Assembly (NCBI GenBank): GCA_025054935.1
Contig: JANWZD010000009.1
Location: forward strand, 1 to 64,000
Direction of reading: 5' to 3'
DNA from: Dehalococcoidia bacterium
GTDB lineage: Bacteria > Chloroflexota > Dehalococcoidia > SpSt-223
Length of the DNA stretch: 64,000 bases
Shown here: positions 1 through 9,242 of the stretch, piece after piece
Layout: each line of letters begins with the position of its first letter
How positions within the stretch are numbered: position 1 is the first letter of the stretch
The notes under the pieces: generated by a model
Told to the model about the DNA's origin: nothing
Databases searched by the model: none
What the model saw: the letters and a program-made list of their open reading frames with translations, nothing else
Program-made: the position numbers and the translations under genes

Positions 1-259
1 CGTCGAGGGTGATGACGCCGCCGCCGTCGATGGTCGTCGGCAAGGTGATGACAAGCGTGCCGGTGATGGGGATCGTGGCCGTACCGCAGTTGAAGGTGAC
101 GGTCCCGCCGCCGGCAAGCGCATTTTGGAGCTGCGCTTGGTTGGTGCAGTTGGTGACGGTGCCGCCGGCCTCGAGGAGGCGGGGGAAGAGGGCGAGAGCG
201 GCGCAGAGAGCACCTGTGCCGACCGCCGCGAAAATCACCGACCACCACCCGCGCCTCAT
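1..259 (-). CDS. Secreted parallel beta-helix protein, N-terminal part (cut by window edge)
   Basis: This is the first 86 residues of a gene that continues past the left edge. ATG at 259 follows a good AAAGGAG ribosome site. The product opens with a basic start (MRRGWW), a hydrophobic signal segment and LFPRLLEAGGTVTNC, then a GGGTVTFNC and TIDGGGVITLD stretch that begins a right-handed beta-helix. Its DNA and protein nearly match the start of the complete gene just upstream (ends at 342), so the two are tandem paralogues. It is probably an exported surface or extracellular protein; the substrate is unknown. Partial only because of the window boundary. Confidence 0.75.
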   Translation of the reverse strand, partial: MRRGWWSVIFAAVGTGALCAALALFPRLLEAGGTVTNCTNQAQLQNALAGGGTVTFNCGTATIPITGTLVITLPTTIDGGGVITLD

Positions 260-341
260 CGTCCGCTCCTTTCCGTCGGTGACTGGGGCGAGTGTATCGG
301 AGCGTGCGGGCGAATTCAACGAGGGGGTGCGGCGCGGCGGA

Positions 342-2324
342 CTAGCCGGCGGGCTGGTTGATCGCAACGACGGGGACGAGTTGGCGCGTGCCCCCTCCGG
401 ACGGTGGTGTACCGCCTCCGGGCGGTGGAGGCGGTGTGCCACCCTCGGGCGGCGATGTGTCGCCCCCAGGGGGTGGGGCAATGCCGAATTCGTAGGCGCC
501 GACATCGCAGGCTGCGCCGACGGGCCGGGCGACGCCCCGCTGGTCGGTGGCTGGGCAGGCGCCGGTGGCGGCGTCGATGGCGGGGCTGCCGGGGAGGAGC
601 GCGCGCGTCAGCGTTGGCCCGCCGTTGTCGGCGAGCGGGCCGAGCAGCGGATTGCTCGTGTTGACCGACGCGCCGCAGGTGGTGTCGGAGACGAAGTTGA
701 CGCCCTCGTTGGTGCCGGCAGCGGCGCCGGTGCAGACGGGGGTCGTGCCGGAGACGATGCTGTTGGCGAGGACGCGGCTGCCGCCGCTGGTGGCGATCGT
801 GCCGTGGGTGGCGGGGTTGTCGGTGACGGTGCTGAAGGCAACGCGGGTGGGATCGGAGGGACTGTCGTTGAAGATGGCGCTGCCGGTGATGGCGCTGTTG
901 GCGTGGAGGGTGCTGTTGGTGAGGGTGACATCGCCGGTAGGTCCGCCAGTGCTGATAGCGCCGCCGCTGGTAGCGGAGTTGCCGGTGAAGGTAGTGGCAG
1001 TGATCTCCACCAATCCTGCGATGTATATCCCCCCACCGCTGCTGCCGGCGGTGTTGCTGGTGAAGGTGGTAGCAGTGATGAAGGCTTCGTAGCCCCACAA
1101 CCCGCCACCCTCGTCGCCAGCAGAGTTGTTAGTGAAAATGCTGCCGGTAATGAGGCCTTTGCCGTACCACGCGGACTGCAGCAGCCCGCCGCCATAGTAG
1201 CCGGCAGAGTTGCTGGTGAAGGTGCTGGCGGTGACGATGGCGGTGTCGGCAAGCAGCCCGCCGCCGCTAGTGATAGCGTGGTTGGCGGAGAAGGTGCTGG
1301 CGGTGACGACGGCCTTATCAGCATAGAGCCCGCCGCCCCAGCCGCCGGCATTGCTCATGAAGGTGCTGGCGGTGACCGTCGCCGCGGTGTTGGCGAAGAG
1401 CCCGCCGCCGTTCCAGCGGGCGGTGTTGCTGATGAAGGTGCTGGCGGTGATGACGGCCGTCTCGGCGTGCAGCCCGCCGCCGTTCCAGCGGGCGGTGTTG
1501 CTTTGGAAGGTGCTGGCGGCGATGGTCGCCGGACCGTCGGCAAGCAGCCCGCCGCCTCTGGTATGAGCGGTGTTGCTGAGGAAAGAGCTAGCGGTCACAG
1601 TTACGGCAGCAGAGGCCCACAGCCCACCGCCGCCTCCAAGCAACGCTATGTCGCCCTGGAAGCGGGAAGTATTGCTGGTGAAGGTGCTGCCGGTGATGGT
1701 CGCCGGACCTTCGGCATACAGCCCGCCGCCCCAATACTCGGAAGTTTTGCTGGTGAAGGTGCTGGCGGTGATGACAACCATGTCGTAGGCCAACAGCCCG
1801 CCGCCGCTGTAGGAGGCGGAGTTGCTCATGAAGGTACTAGCGGTGATGATCGCTGTGCCAGAGATAAACAGCCCGCCGCCGAAGCGGCCGGCGGTGTTGG
1901 AGATGACCTTCACCCGGTCGAGCGTGACGGCGCTGGTGGAGCGGACCGCCCCGCCGTCTTCGCCGGCTCCCACGCGCCCGCGCCAGAGCGTAATGTTGAC
2001 GAGCGTGAGCGGCGCGCTGGCGTCGATGATGCGGCGGGCGTTCTGGCCGTCGAGGGTGATGACGCCGCCCCCGTCGATGGTCGTCGGCAAGGTGATGACG
2101 AGCGTGCTGTCGATGGGGATCGTCGCCGGCTGATTCGTCCCATTGCAGTTGAAGGTGACGGTCCCGCCGCCGGCAAGCTGCGCCTCAAGGTCGGTTTGGT
2201 CGCCGCAGTTGGTGACGGTGCCGCCGGCCTCGAGGAGGCGGGGGAAGAGGGCAAGGCTAGCGCAGAGCGCGGCCGTGCCGACTGCTGCGATACCGACGGC
2301 CCACCACCTGCCGTTGCCTTGCAT
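342..2324 (-). CDS. Secreted right-handed beta-helix repeat protein with choice-of-anchor-Q-like end
   Basis: A 660-residue exported protein of unknown function. ATG at 2324 has an AGAGGAAAG ribosome site; longer in-frame starts lie in sequence without protein character. Residues 1-30 form a signal peptide. About 13 repeats of roughly 24 residues follow, with the pattern GGGL..(V/I)TASTF.SNTA, typical of pectate-lyase-like or polymorphic-membrane-protein beta-helices. Near the C-terminus, DNGGPTLTRALLPGSPAID and CDVGAYEF match the choice-of-anchor-Q family. The last 50 residues are Pro/Gly-rich and lack an LPXTG motif or membrane anchor. No lyase catalytic residues are evident, so adhesion or a structural surface role is as likely as enzymatic action. 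Confidence 0.8.
   Translation of the reverse strand: MQGNGRWWAVGIAAVGTAALCASLALFPRLLEAGGTVTNCGDQTDLEAQLAGGGTVTFNCNGTNQPATIPIDSTLVITLPTTIDGGGVITLDGQNARRIIDASAPLTLVNITLWRGRVGAGEDGGAVRSTSAVTLDRVKVISNTAGRFGGGLFISGTAIITASTFMSNSASYSGGGLLAYDMVVITASTFTSKTSEYWGGGLYAEGPATITGSTFTSNTSRFQGDIALLGGGGGLWASAAVTVTASSFLSNTAHTRGGGLLADGPATIAASTFQSNTARWNGGGLHAETAVITASTFISNTARWNGGGLFANTAATVTASTFMSNAGGWGGGLYADKAVVTASTFSANHAITSGGGLLADTAIVTASTFTSNSAGYYGGGLLQSAWYGKGLITGSIFTNNSAGDEGGGLWGYEAFITATTFTSNTAGSSGGGIYIAGLVEITATTFTGNSATSGGAISTGGPTGDVTLTNSTLHANSAITGSAIFNDSPSDPTRVAFSTVTDNPATHGTIATSGGSRVLANSIVSGTTPVCTGAAAGTNEGVNFVSDTTCGASVNTSNPLLGPLADNGGPTLTRALLPGSPAIDAATGACPATDQRGVARPVGAACDVGAYEFGIAPPPGGDTSPPEGGTPPPPPGGGTPPSGGGTRQLVPVVAINQPAG
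935..1885 (-). repeat. Internal tandem repeats encoding beta-helix coils
   Basis: About 13 degenerate units of roughly 72-75 bp lie inside the beta-helix gene. In the plus-strand reading each carries a CAGCCCGCCGCC-type block (encoding GGGL) and a GAAGGTGCTGGCGGTGA-type block (encoding TASTF). Adjacent units are often near identical, so the array is open to unequal recombination and length change. Confidence 0.75.
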
Positions 2325-2695
2325 CGCCGCTTTCCTCTCTTCGGTTTGGCACAGCTTGAACGAGGAGGCAGTCAAGCGCCGGGCGAGCGGGGAGGCTGGA
2401 GGAGCCGCCCGGCAGCGCATCCTCGCCCGCGGGCTGGTCGGTCGCGTCAAAGAGGAGAGCGCCGCGATCTCGTCAGGCGAGCGGCGGTCCGCCGAAGCGG
2501 GGAGCGCTGCGCGGCAGTGCCGCCCGCGCCGCCCAGCGCTCGTCGCTGCTCGGCTCCGGGAGAATCGGTGCGGCAGGGCGGCGCGATCCAGCGAAGAGGG
2601 CGCCGGCGCTCCTGCCGGCAGCCGGCCTTGCCATCGCGGTGGGGCGCCTCTGCTGCGCCGCGATGCTCCGCCGTCGGGGGGGCAGCGCTGCGGGC
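2325..2695. other. Intergenic stretch, no gene seen
   Basis: 371 bp between the beta-helix gene start and the metallo-hydrolase/rhodanese stop. Open frames here give Arg/Ala-rich low-complexity translations with no family resemblance. I see no convincing promoter or terminator hairpin. Confidence 0.5.
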
Positions 2696-4087
2696 TTAGC
2701 GAACGCCCGCCGGCGCGCCGCGGACAACCGGCAGCCCCGCAGCGCGCCAGCCGTCCATGCCGTCGCGGACGTTCAGCGCGTTCGTCCGACCGCGCGCCCG
2801 CAGGAGGCTGGCGGCGATGACGCTGCGCGTCCCCCCGGCGCAGACCACGGCCAGCGGACGGTCGGCGGGCAGCCGCGCAAGCTCGGCAGGGACCTGAGAG
2901 AGCGGGATCGACAGCGCTCCCTCGATATGCCCTTCTTCCCATTCGGCCGGCTCGCGGACGTCGACAATGACGAGGCTCGGCTCGCGGCGCCGCCGTTCCG
3001 CGAGCTCGCGCGCGCTCAGCTCCTCGAGCGGGGCGAGGTCGAAGCCGGCGGCGCGCCAGGCGGCCACGCCTCCCTCAAGATAGCCGCTCACTCGGTCGAA
3101 GCCGATGACCGCGAGCGCTTCGGCGGCGCGCCGCGCCTCGGCGTCATCGTTCGCGACGATCAGCAGTTCGGTCTCCGCGGAGACAATCAGCCCGACACGG
3201 TTCTGAAACTGCCCGCCGTGCAGATCGACCCCGATTGCGCCCGGGAGGTGCCCCGCGCTGAACGCGGCCGGAGGGCGCACATCCAGCACGACCGCGCCCG
3301 CAGCGGCACGCTCGGCGACCTCCGCCGGGCTCAGCGGAAGCGGCGACGGCCGCGCCGGCGGGCTGGCGGCCTTGTTCAGCGCGACGATGCGCAGCAGGTT
3401 CGGCGGCCGCTCCGGCAATCCCTCGGTCGTGAAGCGGACAAACGCTTCTTCGTCGAGCTGCAGACCGGGATTGAACCGACGCTCGTAGCCGATCGTCGAC
3501 CCCGTCATCCGGCTCGTCACGCGGCCGCAGAGGGAGCCTGCGACATGGGCAGGGTAGACGAGCGTTCCCTCAGGCAGCGTCAGCAGCCGCTCATGGAGCG
3601 AGCGATAGAGGGTCCGCGCTCCTTCAACGCCGGGAATGGCGAGGTCCGGCCGAGCGACATCGCCGACAAAGAGCGAATCGCCCGTCAGCACCAGCCACGG
3701 GTCGTCGCCGCGCGCGCCGTCGATCACGGCGATGGCAATATGCTCCGGCCGGTGGCCGGGCGTATGAATGACGCGCAGCCGCACTTCGTCAAGGACGATC
3801 TCGTCGCCGTGCTGCAGCGCCAGGTGCGGATAGGCGACGCCGGCGTCGGCGTGGATGGCAACCGTCGCGCCCGTCCGCCGCGCGATCTCGTGGTGGCCGG
3901 AGACGTGGTCAGCATGGGTATGCGTCTCGATCACGTAGCGGATGGTCAGCCCTTCGCGGGCAGCCTCAGCGAGGATCTCCTCCGCCATATCCAGCCGCGG
4001 GTCGACAACCGCAGCTGCGCCCCCCGCCGAGGCGACCAGATAGCCGGCGCAGCCGATATCGTTGCGGACGAACTGTTTGAAGTACAC
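2696..4087 (-). CDS. MBL-fold hydrolase fused to two rhodanese domains (persulfide dioxygenase-like)
   Basis: A 463-residue cytosolic protein. Residues 1-260 are a metallo-beta-lactamase fold with THTHADHVSGH at about 55-65 and later HTPGH and TGDSLFVGD metal-site segments, as in ETHE1-type persulfide dioxygenases that oxidise glutathione or other low-molecular persulfide to sulfite. Two rhodanese domains follow: the first (about 270-355) has no Cys in its active loop, the second (about 368-455) has CAGGTRS with the Cys near 416. GTG at 4087 is preferred, because AGGAGG lies 5 bases before it and homologues begin M-x-F-K-Q; GTG at 4093 would overlap the ribosome site. It is last in the ArsR/DUF302 operon, 9 bp after the DUF302 stop. 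Sulfur detoxification is inferred. Confidence 0.85.
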   Translation of the reverse strand: MYFKQFVRNDIGCAGYLVASAGGAAAVVDPRLDMAEEILAEAAREGLTIRYVIETHTHADHVSGHHEIARRTGATVAIHADAGVAYPHLALQHGDEIVLDEVRLRVIHTPGHRPEHIAIAVIDGARGDDPWLVLTGDSLFVGDVARPDLAIPGVEGARTLYRSLHERLLTLPEGTLVYPAHVAGSLCGRVTSRMTGSTIGYERRFNPGLQLDEEAFVRFTTEGLPERPPNLLRIVALNKAASPPARPSPLPLSPAEVAERAAAGAVVLDVRPPAAFSAGHLPGAIGVDLHGGQFQNRVGLIVSAETELLIVANDDAEARRAAEALAVIGFDRVSGYLEGGVAAWRAAGFDLAPLEELSARELAERRRREPSLVIVDVREPAEWEEGHIEGALSIPLSQVPAELARLPADRPLAVVCAGGTRSVIAASLLRARGRTNALNVRDGMDGWRAAGLPVVRGAPAGVR

Positions 4088-4096
4088 GGGCACCTC

Positions 4097-4498
4097 CTAG
4101 GACGCCTGAGGAGTGAGGGCGGCCAGCGCTCGGCGAAGACGCGCTTGCGCCTCCGTCGCGATGTCATTCAGCGCGGGGTTGCCGACAATGCCGAGCATGG
4201 CGTGCGGGTCGGCGATGTCGACGCGGCTGCCGTCGCCCTCAGCGCGGACGACGACGTTGCAGGGCAGCAGCAGCCCGATCTCAGGCTCAGTTGTAAGCGC
4301 GCGGTGGGCAAGGGGCGGATTGCAGGCGCCGAGAATGACGTACGGCGCTATCTCGACGCCAAGCTTCTCCTGAAGCGTCTTCCGGACGTCGATCTCAGTC
4401 AAGACGCCGAACCCTTCCGCCTTCAGCGCTTCCTTAACGCGGGCAACCGCAGTCTCATAGGGAAGATCGAGATGGGCGCCGAAGCCATACGAACTCAT
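4097..4498 (-). CDS. DUF302 family protein
   Basis: A 133-residue protein with the DUF302 pattern: an amphipathic LPYETAVARVKEALKAEGFG segment, TEIDVRKTLQEKLG, then YVILGACNPPLAHRAL and a PCNVVV strand. The biochemical role of DUF302 is not settled; family members often lie beside sulfur-oxidation or persulfide genes, and the two Cys (in GACNP and PCNVV) are conserved in many. ATG at 4498 overlaps the arsR stop (ATGA), so the two are translationally coupled, and its own stop lies within the ribosome site of the downstream hydrolase. The longer in-frame extension back to 4606 only covers arsR in another frame and was rejected. Confidence 0.82.
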   Translation of the reverse strand: MSSYGFGAHLDLPYETAVARVKEALKAEGFGVLTEIDVRKTLQEKLGVEIAPYVILGACNPPLAHRALTTEPEIGLLLPCNVVVRAEGDGSRVDIADPHAMLGIVGNPALNDIATEAQARLRRALAALTPQAS

Positions 4499-4857
4499 GA
4501 AACCCTCCGCAGTGGAACGTCGTTGTTGAGCGCGGCGGCGAAGCGGTCGGCCAGTTCGCCCTGCTGGCGGAGCCGGTCGAGCAGCAGCTCGCGGGTGATG
4601 TGGCATGCATCGAGAATGCGGCGGTCCGCGAGCGTATAGTGCATCTCGACACCGACCCGCTCCGCGCGGACGATGCCGTGCTGGCGCAGCACGGCAAGGT
4701 GCTGACTGATCTTGGTTTGCCGCTGGCCGGTCGCCTCGACAAGCGCCTTCACCGGCCGCGGCCCCTCGCTCAGCAGGTCGAGCAGTTCGAGGCGGGTCGG
4801 GTCGGCGAGCGTCTGGCAGAGGTCCGCTTGGAGACGGAACAACTCACGCCGATCCAT
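4495..4857 (-). CDS. ArsR/SmtB-family repressor
   Basis: A 120-residue winged-helix regulator: LADPTRLELLDLLSEGP (helices 2-3), TKISQHLAVLRQHGIVRAER (recognition helix and wing). Only two Cys are present, C14 in the first helix and C85 near the C-terminal helix, an arrangement that could form an intersubunit or intrasubunit sulfur bridge. The metal-site motif ELCVCDL of classical ArsR is absent. It is the first gene of a three-gene operon with DUF302 and the MBL-rhodanese enzyme. A perfect dyad overlapping the promoter lies 14 bp before the ATG, so autoregulation is very likely. The inducer is inferred to be a reactive sulfur species or thiol oxidant, by context only. Confidence 0.9.
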   Translation of the reverse strand: MDRRELFRLQADLCQTLADPTRLELLDLLSEGPRPVKALVEATGQRQTKISQHLAVLRQHGIVRAERVGVEMHYTLADRRILDACHITRELLLDRLRQQGELADRFAAALNNDVPLRRVS

Positions 4858-4870
4858 CAGGATACCTCTT

Positions 4871-4916
4871 TATTCGAAGATGCGAATAGAATACCAGCTT
4901 TCTCTCCTCAGTGCAA
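4871..4916 (-). promoter_or_regulatory. arsR-operon promoter with overlapping operator
   Basis: On the minus strand, -35 TTGCAC (4911-4916), a 17 bp spacer and -10 TATTCT (4888-4893). A perfect dyad TATTCG-N6-CGAATA (4871-4888) begins at the last base of the -10 box and covers the expected transcription start. This is the usual layout for an ArsR repressor that blocks its own promoter. Confidence 0.75.
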
Positions 4917-4927
4917 GAGCTCTCCCC

Positions 4928-4967
4928 GTCATTGCGCGCCGGGCGCCGCCCGGCGCGGCACTCCCGA
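4928..4967 (+). repeat. REP-like element, copy 1
   Basis: Begins GTCATTGCGCGCCGGGCG and ends GGCACTCCCGA. It is nearly identical to 5544-5583 (one difference in the core) and is partly matched, inverted, by 5019-5058. The internal GCCGGGCG / CGCCCGGC palindrome would fold into a stable hairpin. Confidence 0.65.
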
Positions 4968-5018
4968 TCTAGCTGGGGCCGTTCCTCGCCGGCGCGATGA
5001 GGCGGAGGTCCTCATCGT

Positions 5019-5058
5019 TCGGGAGTGCCGCAGCCCGCGCTGCGGGCCTCGCTATGAC
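5019..5058 (-). repeat. REP-like element, inverted copy
   Basis: The reverse complement begins GTCATAGCGAGGCCCGC and ends GGCACTCCCGA, sharing both ends with copy 1 but with a diverged centre. Facing copy 1 across about 50 bp, it makes a large potential stem-loop, as in bacterial REP doublets. Confidence 0.6.
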
Positions 5059-5543
5059 GGTGAGAGCGCGCAGCGCCCGGCTGCTGCCGAGGCCCACGGA
5101 GCAGGAGGCGAACGGGGCCCAGCGCTGAAGGGGGGCGAGACGAAGCGGCTGCTAGGGCGCGATGAGCAGGCAGAGCCTTGCTATGACGGGAGCGGGGCGT
5201 GAGGGCCCTGCCGAGGCATGACGGCATGGGGGAGGGCGTCGGCGTGCTGCCTCATCTAGGGAGGCAGACGATCGGATCGACCTGTGCCGGGCGATCTCGT
5301 GCCCGTCCTGCGCAGCACGCGGAGTACGCGGCAGCACCCCGCCGCGTTGCCGTTGCGCTCAATCCCCGGCATGCTGGTGTTCGTCCCGCATTCGGACAGC
5401 GTCGCCGTGGCGGCGTGGCTAGAGGCCGCATTGTCCCATGCGATAGGTGCTCTGCTGCGGCGATGGCGGGAGGCGCGCCGTCCTGGGGTGAAGCGAGGCG
5501 GCAGCTGAAGGAGGGTGAATTGCCGTCGCGGCGAAACGCTGCC

Positions 5544-5583
5544 GTCATTGCGCGCCGGGCGCCGCCTGGCGCGGCACTCCCGA
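5544..5583 (+). repeat. REP-like element, copy 2
   Basis: Same sequence as the copy at 4928, with one visible change in the palindromic centre (CCTGGC for CCCGGC). It lies in non-coding DNA 135 bp from the ftsH stop. Confidence 0.65.
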
Positions 5584-5718
5584 GCGTCAGCGGGAACGGG
5601 CGGCCGTCAGCGGCAGGTATAGTCGGGGAGAATAGGCGTATTGCATGCTCCCCGCGGCTGCTCCGCCCAATGACGCGGGGGCTCATGCTCGCAGCGCAGG
5701 AGGAGCGCGGGAAGCGCG

Positions 5719-7581
<1,863 letters not shown>

Positions 7582-7649
7582 CAACGTCCTTCCGTGGGGC
7601 GGGGCGCCTCACCGCAGAGACGCACAGGCGGCGTCTGCTGTCGGTTAAC

Positions 7650-7678
7650 TCTACACGCATATCCGCCGCCTTTTCCAA
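7650..7678 (-). promoter_or_regulatory. Possible ftsH promoter
   Basis: TTGGAA (7673-7678), 17 bp spacer, TGTAGA (7650-7655) on the minus strand, about 70 bp before the ftsH start. The -10 match is poor, so this is tentative. Confidence 0.3.
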
Positions 7679-7762
7679 TATGTCCACTCGCCCGGGCGGA
7701 ACGGGCGCCCGACGGCCGCACCGCCGGCGCCCCTCCTGCTCCTCCCCCATGCCGGGCCACGC

Positions 7763-9190
7763 TCATGACTGCGCCTTAGGAACGGCGCGCAAACCGAAAC
7801 GAAGCCAGCTGATGCCGCCTTGGCGGTCGCGCAGGAAGTCGGCGCGCAGGCCGGCGAGCGGGCCGTCGACCGCGATCACGGTGTCGCGTCCGGTAAACCG
7901 CAGCCGCGCCGGTGTTCCCGCACCGTCGCGCAGGGTGAGGACGCCGTCCTCGAGCGCTACCTCATAGCGAAGCGGGAGCAGCGCGCGGCTGGTCGTGTTC
8001 TCGAAGACATAGCGGCCGAGATACGGCTCGAGGAGGTCTGGCGCGAGGTCAAAAAACGCCGGCGGATTTTCGGGAATATTCAGCACGCGGCTCATCATCC
8101 AAGTAGTCAGTTCCTGGATCAAGGCGTGGGCACTGCTGCTGTTGCCGAAGATTGCGAGCGCGAAATCGCGTTCGGGGTGGAGGAGCACAAACAGCTGCTG
8201 GCCGTCGGGCGTGCTCCCGACGGCTCCCGCGAAGCGCTGCCGCTGGGCGCTCCAGAGCAGCCAGCCGATGCCGATGCCGTCGAGCGCCAGCCACGCTGCG
8301 GACCCTGCCTCAGTGCGCGGCGCGCGCATGTAGGCGAGCAGCGGCAAGAGCATCGACGGGGCGCCGTCGCCGAGGTGAAAGCGGAGAAAGCGCAGAATAT
8401 CGCGGAGCGAAAGAAGCGCGCCGAGCGCCGGGTTGAGCCCGCGCGGCGCCCCAAAGGGCCGGATGACGCGCGGCGCGCTCTCGCCATGGCCAATGCTGAT
8501 GGGCTGGCTCATCACCTCGACAACATTGAAAAAGGATCGGTCCATCCGGAGCGGCGCGAAGACGAGCGCGCGGATCGCCTCCTCGAAGGGGCGGCCTGTG
8601 ACAACCTCGATCACGCGCCCGGCGACGCAGTAGGCCGCAACGTTGTAGGACCAAAATAGGCCGTAGGGAGCCGTTTGGGGGAGCTCGCCCATGCCGGCGA
8701 CATAGCGCGCGAGGGCATCGTCGCTGCTTCCGGTGTCGGTGTAGTCGTCGCCCCACCAGCCAGTCCGATGGATGAGGCAGTCGAGCAGCGTCACCTGCCG
8801 GGCGGTGCTCTCTGTGCCGGCGCGAAAATCGGGGATCCAGGCGCGGATCGGCGTCTCCAGTTGGAGACGCCCCTGCTCGACGAGACGAATGATCGCCGTG
8901 GCAGTGAGGGCGGGCGTGAGCGGCCCTGCCGGCAGCAGCGTGTCCTCGCTCAGCGGGTAGGGCGCCTCGACATTCGTCACCCCGAGCCCGGCTGTCCATT
9001 CGCGGCCGCCAGCGGCAACGCCGATCGCTGCGCCGGGGACGTTGTAGCGCTGCATGCCTTCCCCGACCCGATTGAGCAGCTCGGCAAAGTCGATGTCGAG
9101 CGGGGCGCTGCCGGTTCGCTGAACCGACGCTAATGCCGCGCTGGCGGCGAGCCCGCCGACGAAAGCGCGGCGCGAGAGACGATGGGACAC
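7763..9190 (-). CDS. Exported beta-lactamase-fold (class C/PBP4-like) protein with altered active site
   Basis: A 475-residue homologue of the serine beta-lactamase / penicillin-binding-protein family. An SRRAF twin-arginine-type signal at 6-10 and a hydrophobic stretch to about 25 suggest export. The family frame is clear (VPGAAIGVAAGG, LTATAIIRLVEQGRL, LIHRTGWWGDDY, GRPFEEAIRALVFAPLRM, HPERDFALAIFGN). The SxxK motif, however, reads GPLTP: the nucleophile Ser is Pro90 and the general-base Lys is Pro93. The YxN motif reads YNV (182-184). Classical hydrolase activity is therefore unlikely; a binding or structural role is inferred. GTG at 9190 is preceded by AGTAGG. It lies 52 bp after the coiled-coil gene. 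Confidence 0.85.
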   Translation of the reverse strand: MSHRLSRRAFVGGLAASAALASVQRTGSAPLDIDFAELLNRVGEGMQRYNVPGAAIGVAAGGREWTAGLGVTNVEAPYPLSEDTLLPAGPLTPALTATAIIRLVEQGRLQLETPIRAWIPDFRAGTESTARQVTLLDCLIHRTGWWGDDYTDTGSSDDALARYVAGMGELPQTAPYGLFWSYNVAAYCVAGRVIEVVTGRPFEEAIRALVFAPLRMDRSFFNVVEVMSQPISIGHGESAPRVIRPFGAPRGLNPALGALLSLRDILRFLRFHLGDGAPSMLLPLLAYMRAPRTEAGSAAWLALDGIGIGWLLWSAQRQRFAGAVGSTPDGQQLFVLLHPERDFALAIFGNSSSAHALIQELTTWMMSRVLNIPENPPAFFDLAPDLLEPYLGRYVFENTTSRALLPLRYEVALEDGVLTLRDGAGTPARLRFTGRDTVIAVDGPLAGLRADFLRDRQGGISWLRFGLRAVPKAQS

Positions 9191-9242
9191 TGGCGCGACC
9201 TACTTTCCCCCAATTCTAGGGGGCGAGCAGGGCGTGCGGCTG

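Larger units (their letters stand above)
4917..5718. other. Gene-poor stretch with REP-like repeats
   Basis: About 800 bp between the arsR promoter and the ftsH stop. No open frame here resembles a protein family or has a good ribosome site. It holds three copies of a repeated element (annotated separately) and further short GCTATGACGG / GTCATTGCG fragments, e.g. near 5175. Confidence 0.6.

Noticed and set aside
935-1885. CRISPR array
   Set aside because: The repeats are in-frame coding units of the beta-helix protein, degenerate, with no unique spacers of constant length.
9-2699. 896-codon open frame on the plus strand opposite the beta-helix gene
   Set aside because: It is the mirror of a GC-rich repetitive gene; the translation is Gly/Ala/Arg repeats with no family likeness, and the minus-strand frame has a signal peptide, a ribosome site and known motifs.
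2639-4639. 666-codon plus-strand open frame opposite the MBL-rhodanese gene
   Set aside because: Shadow of the enzyme and DUF302 genes; no ribosome site or motif.
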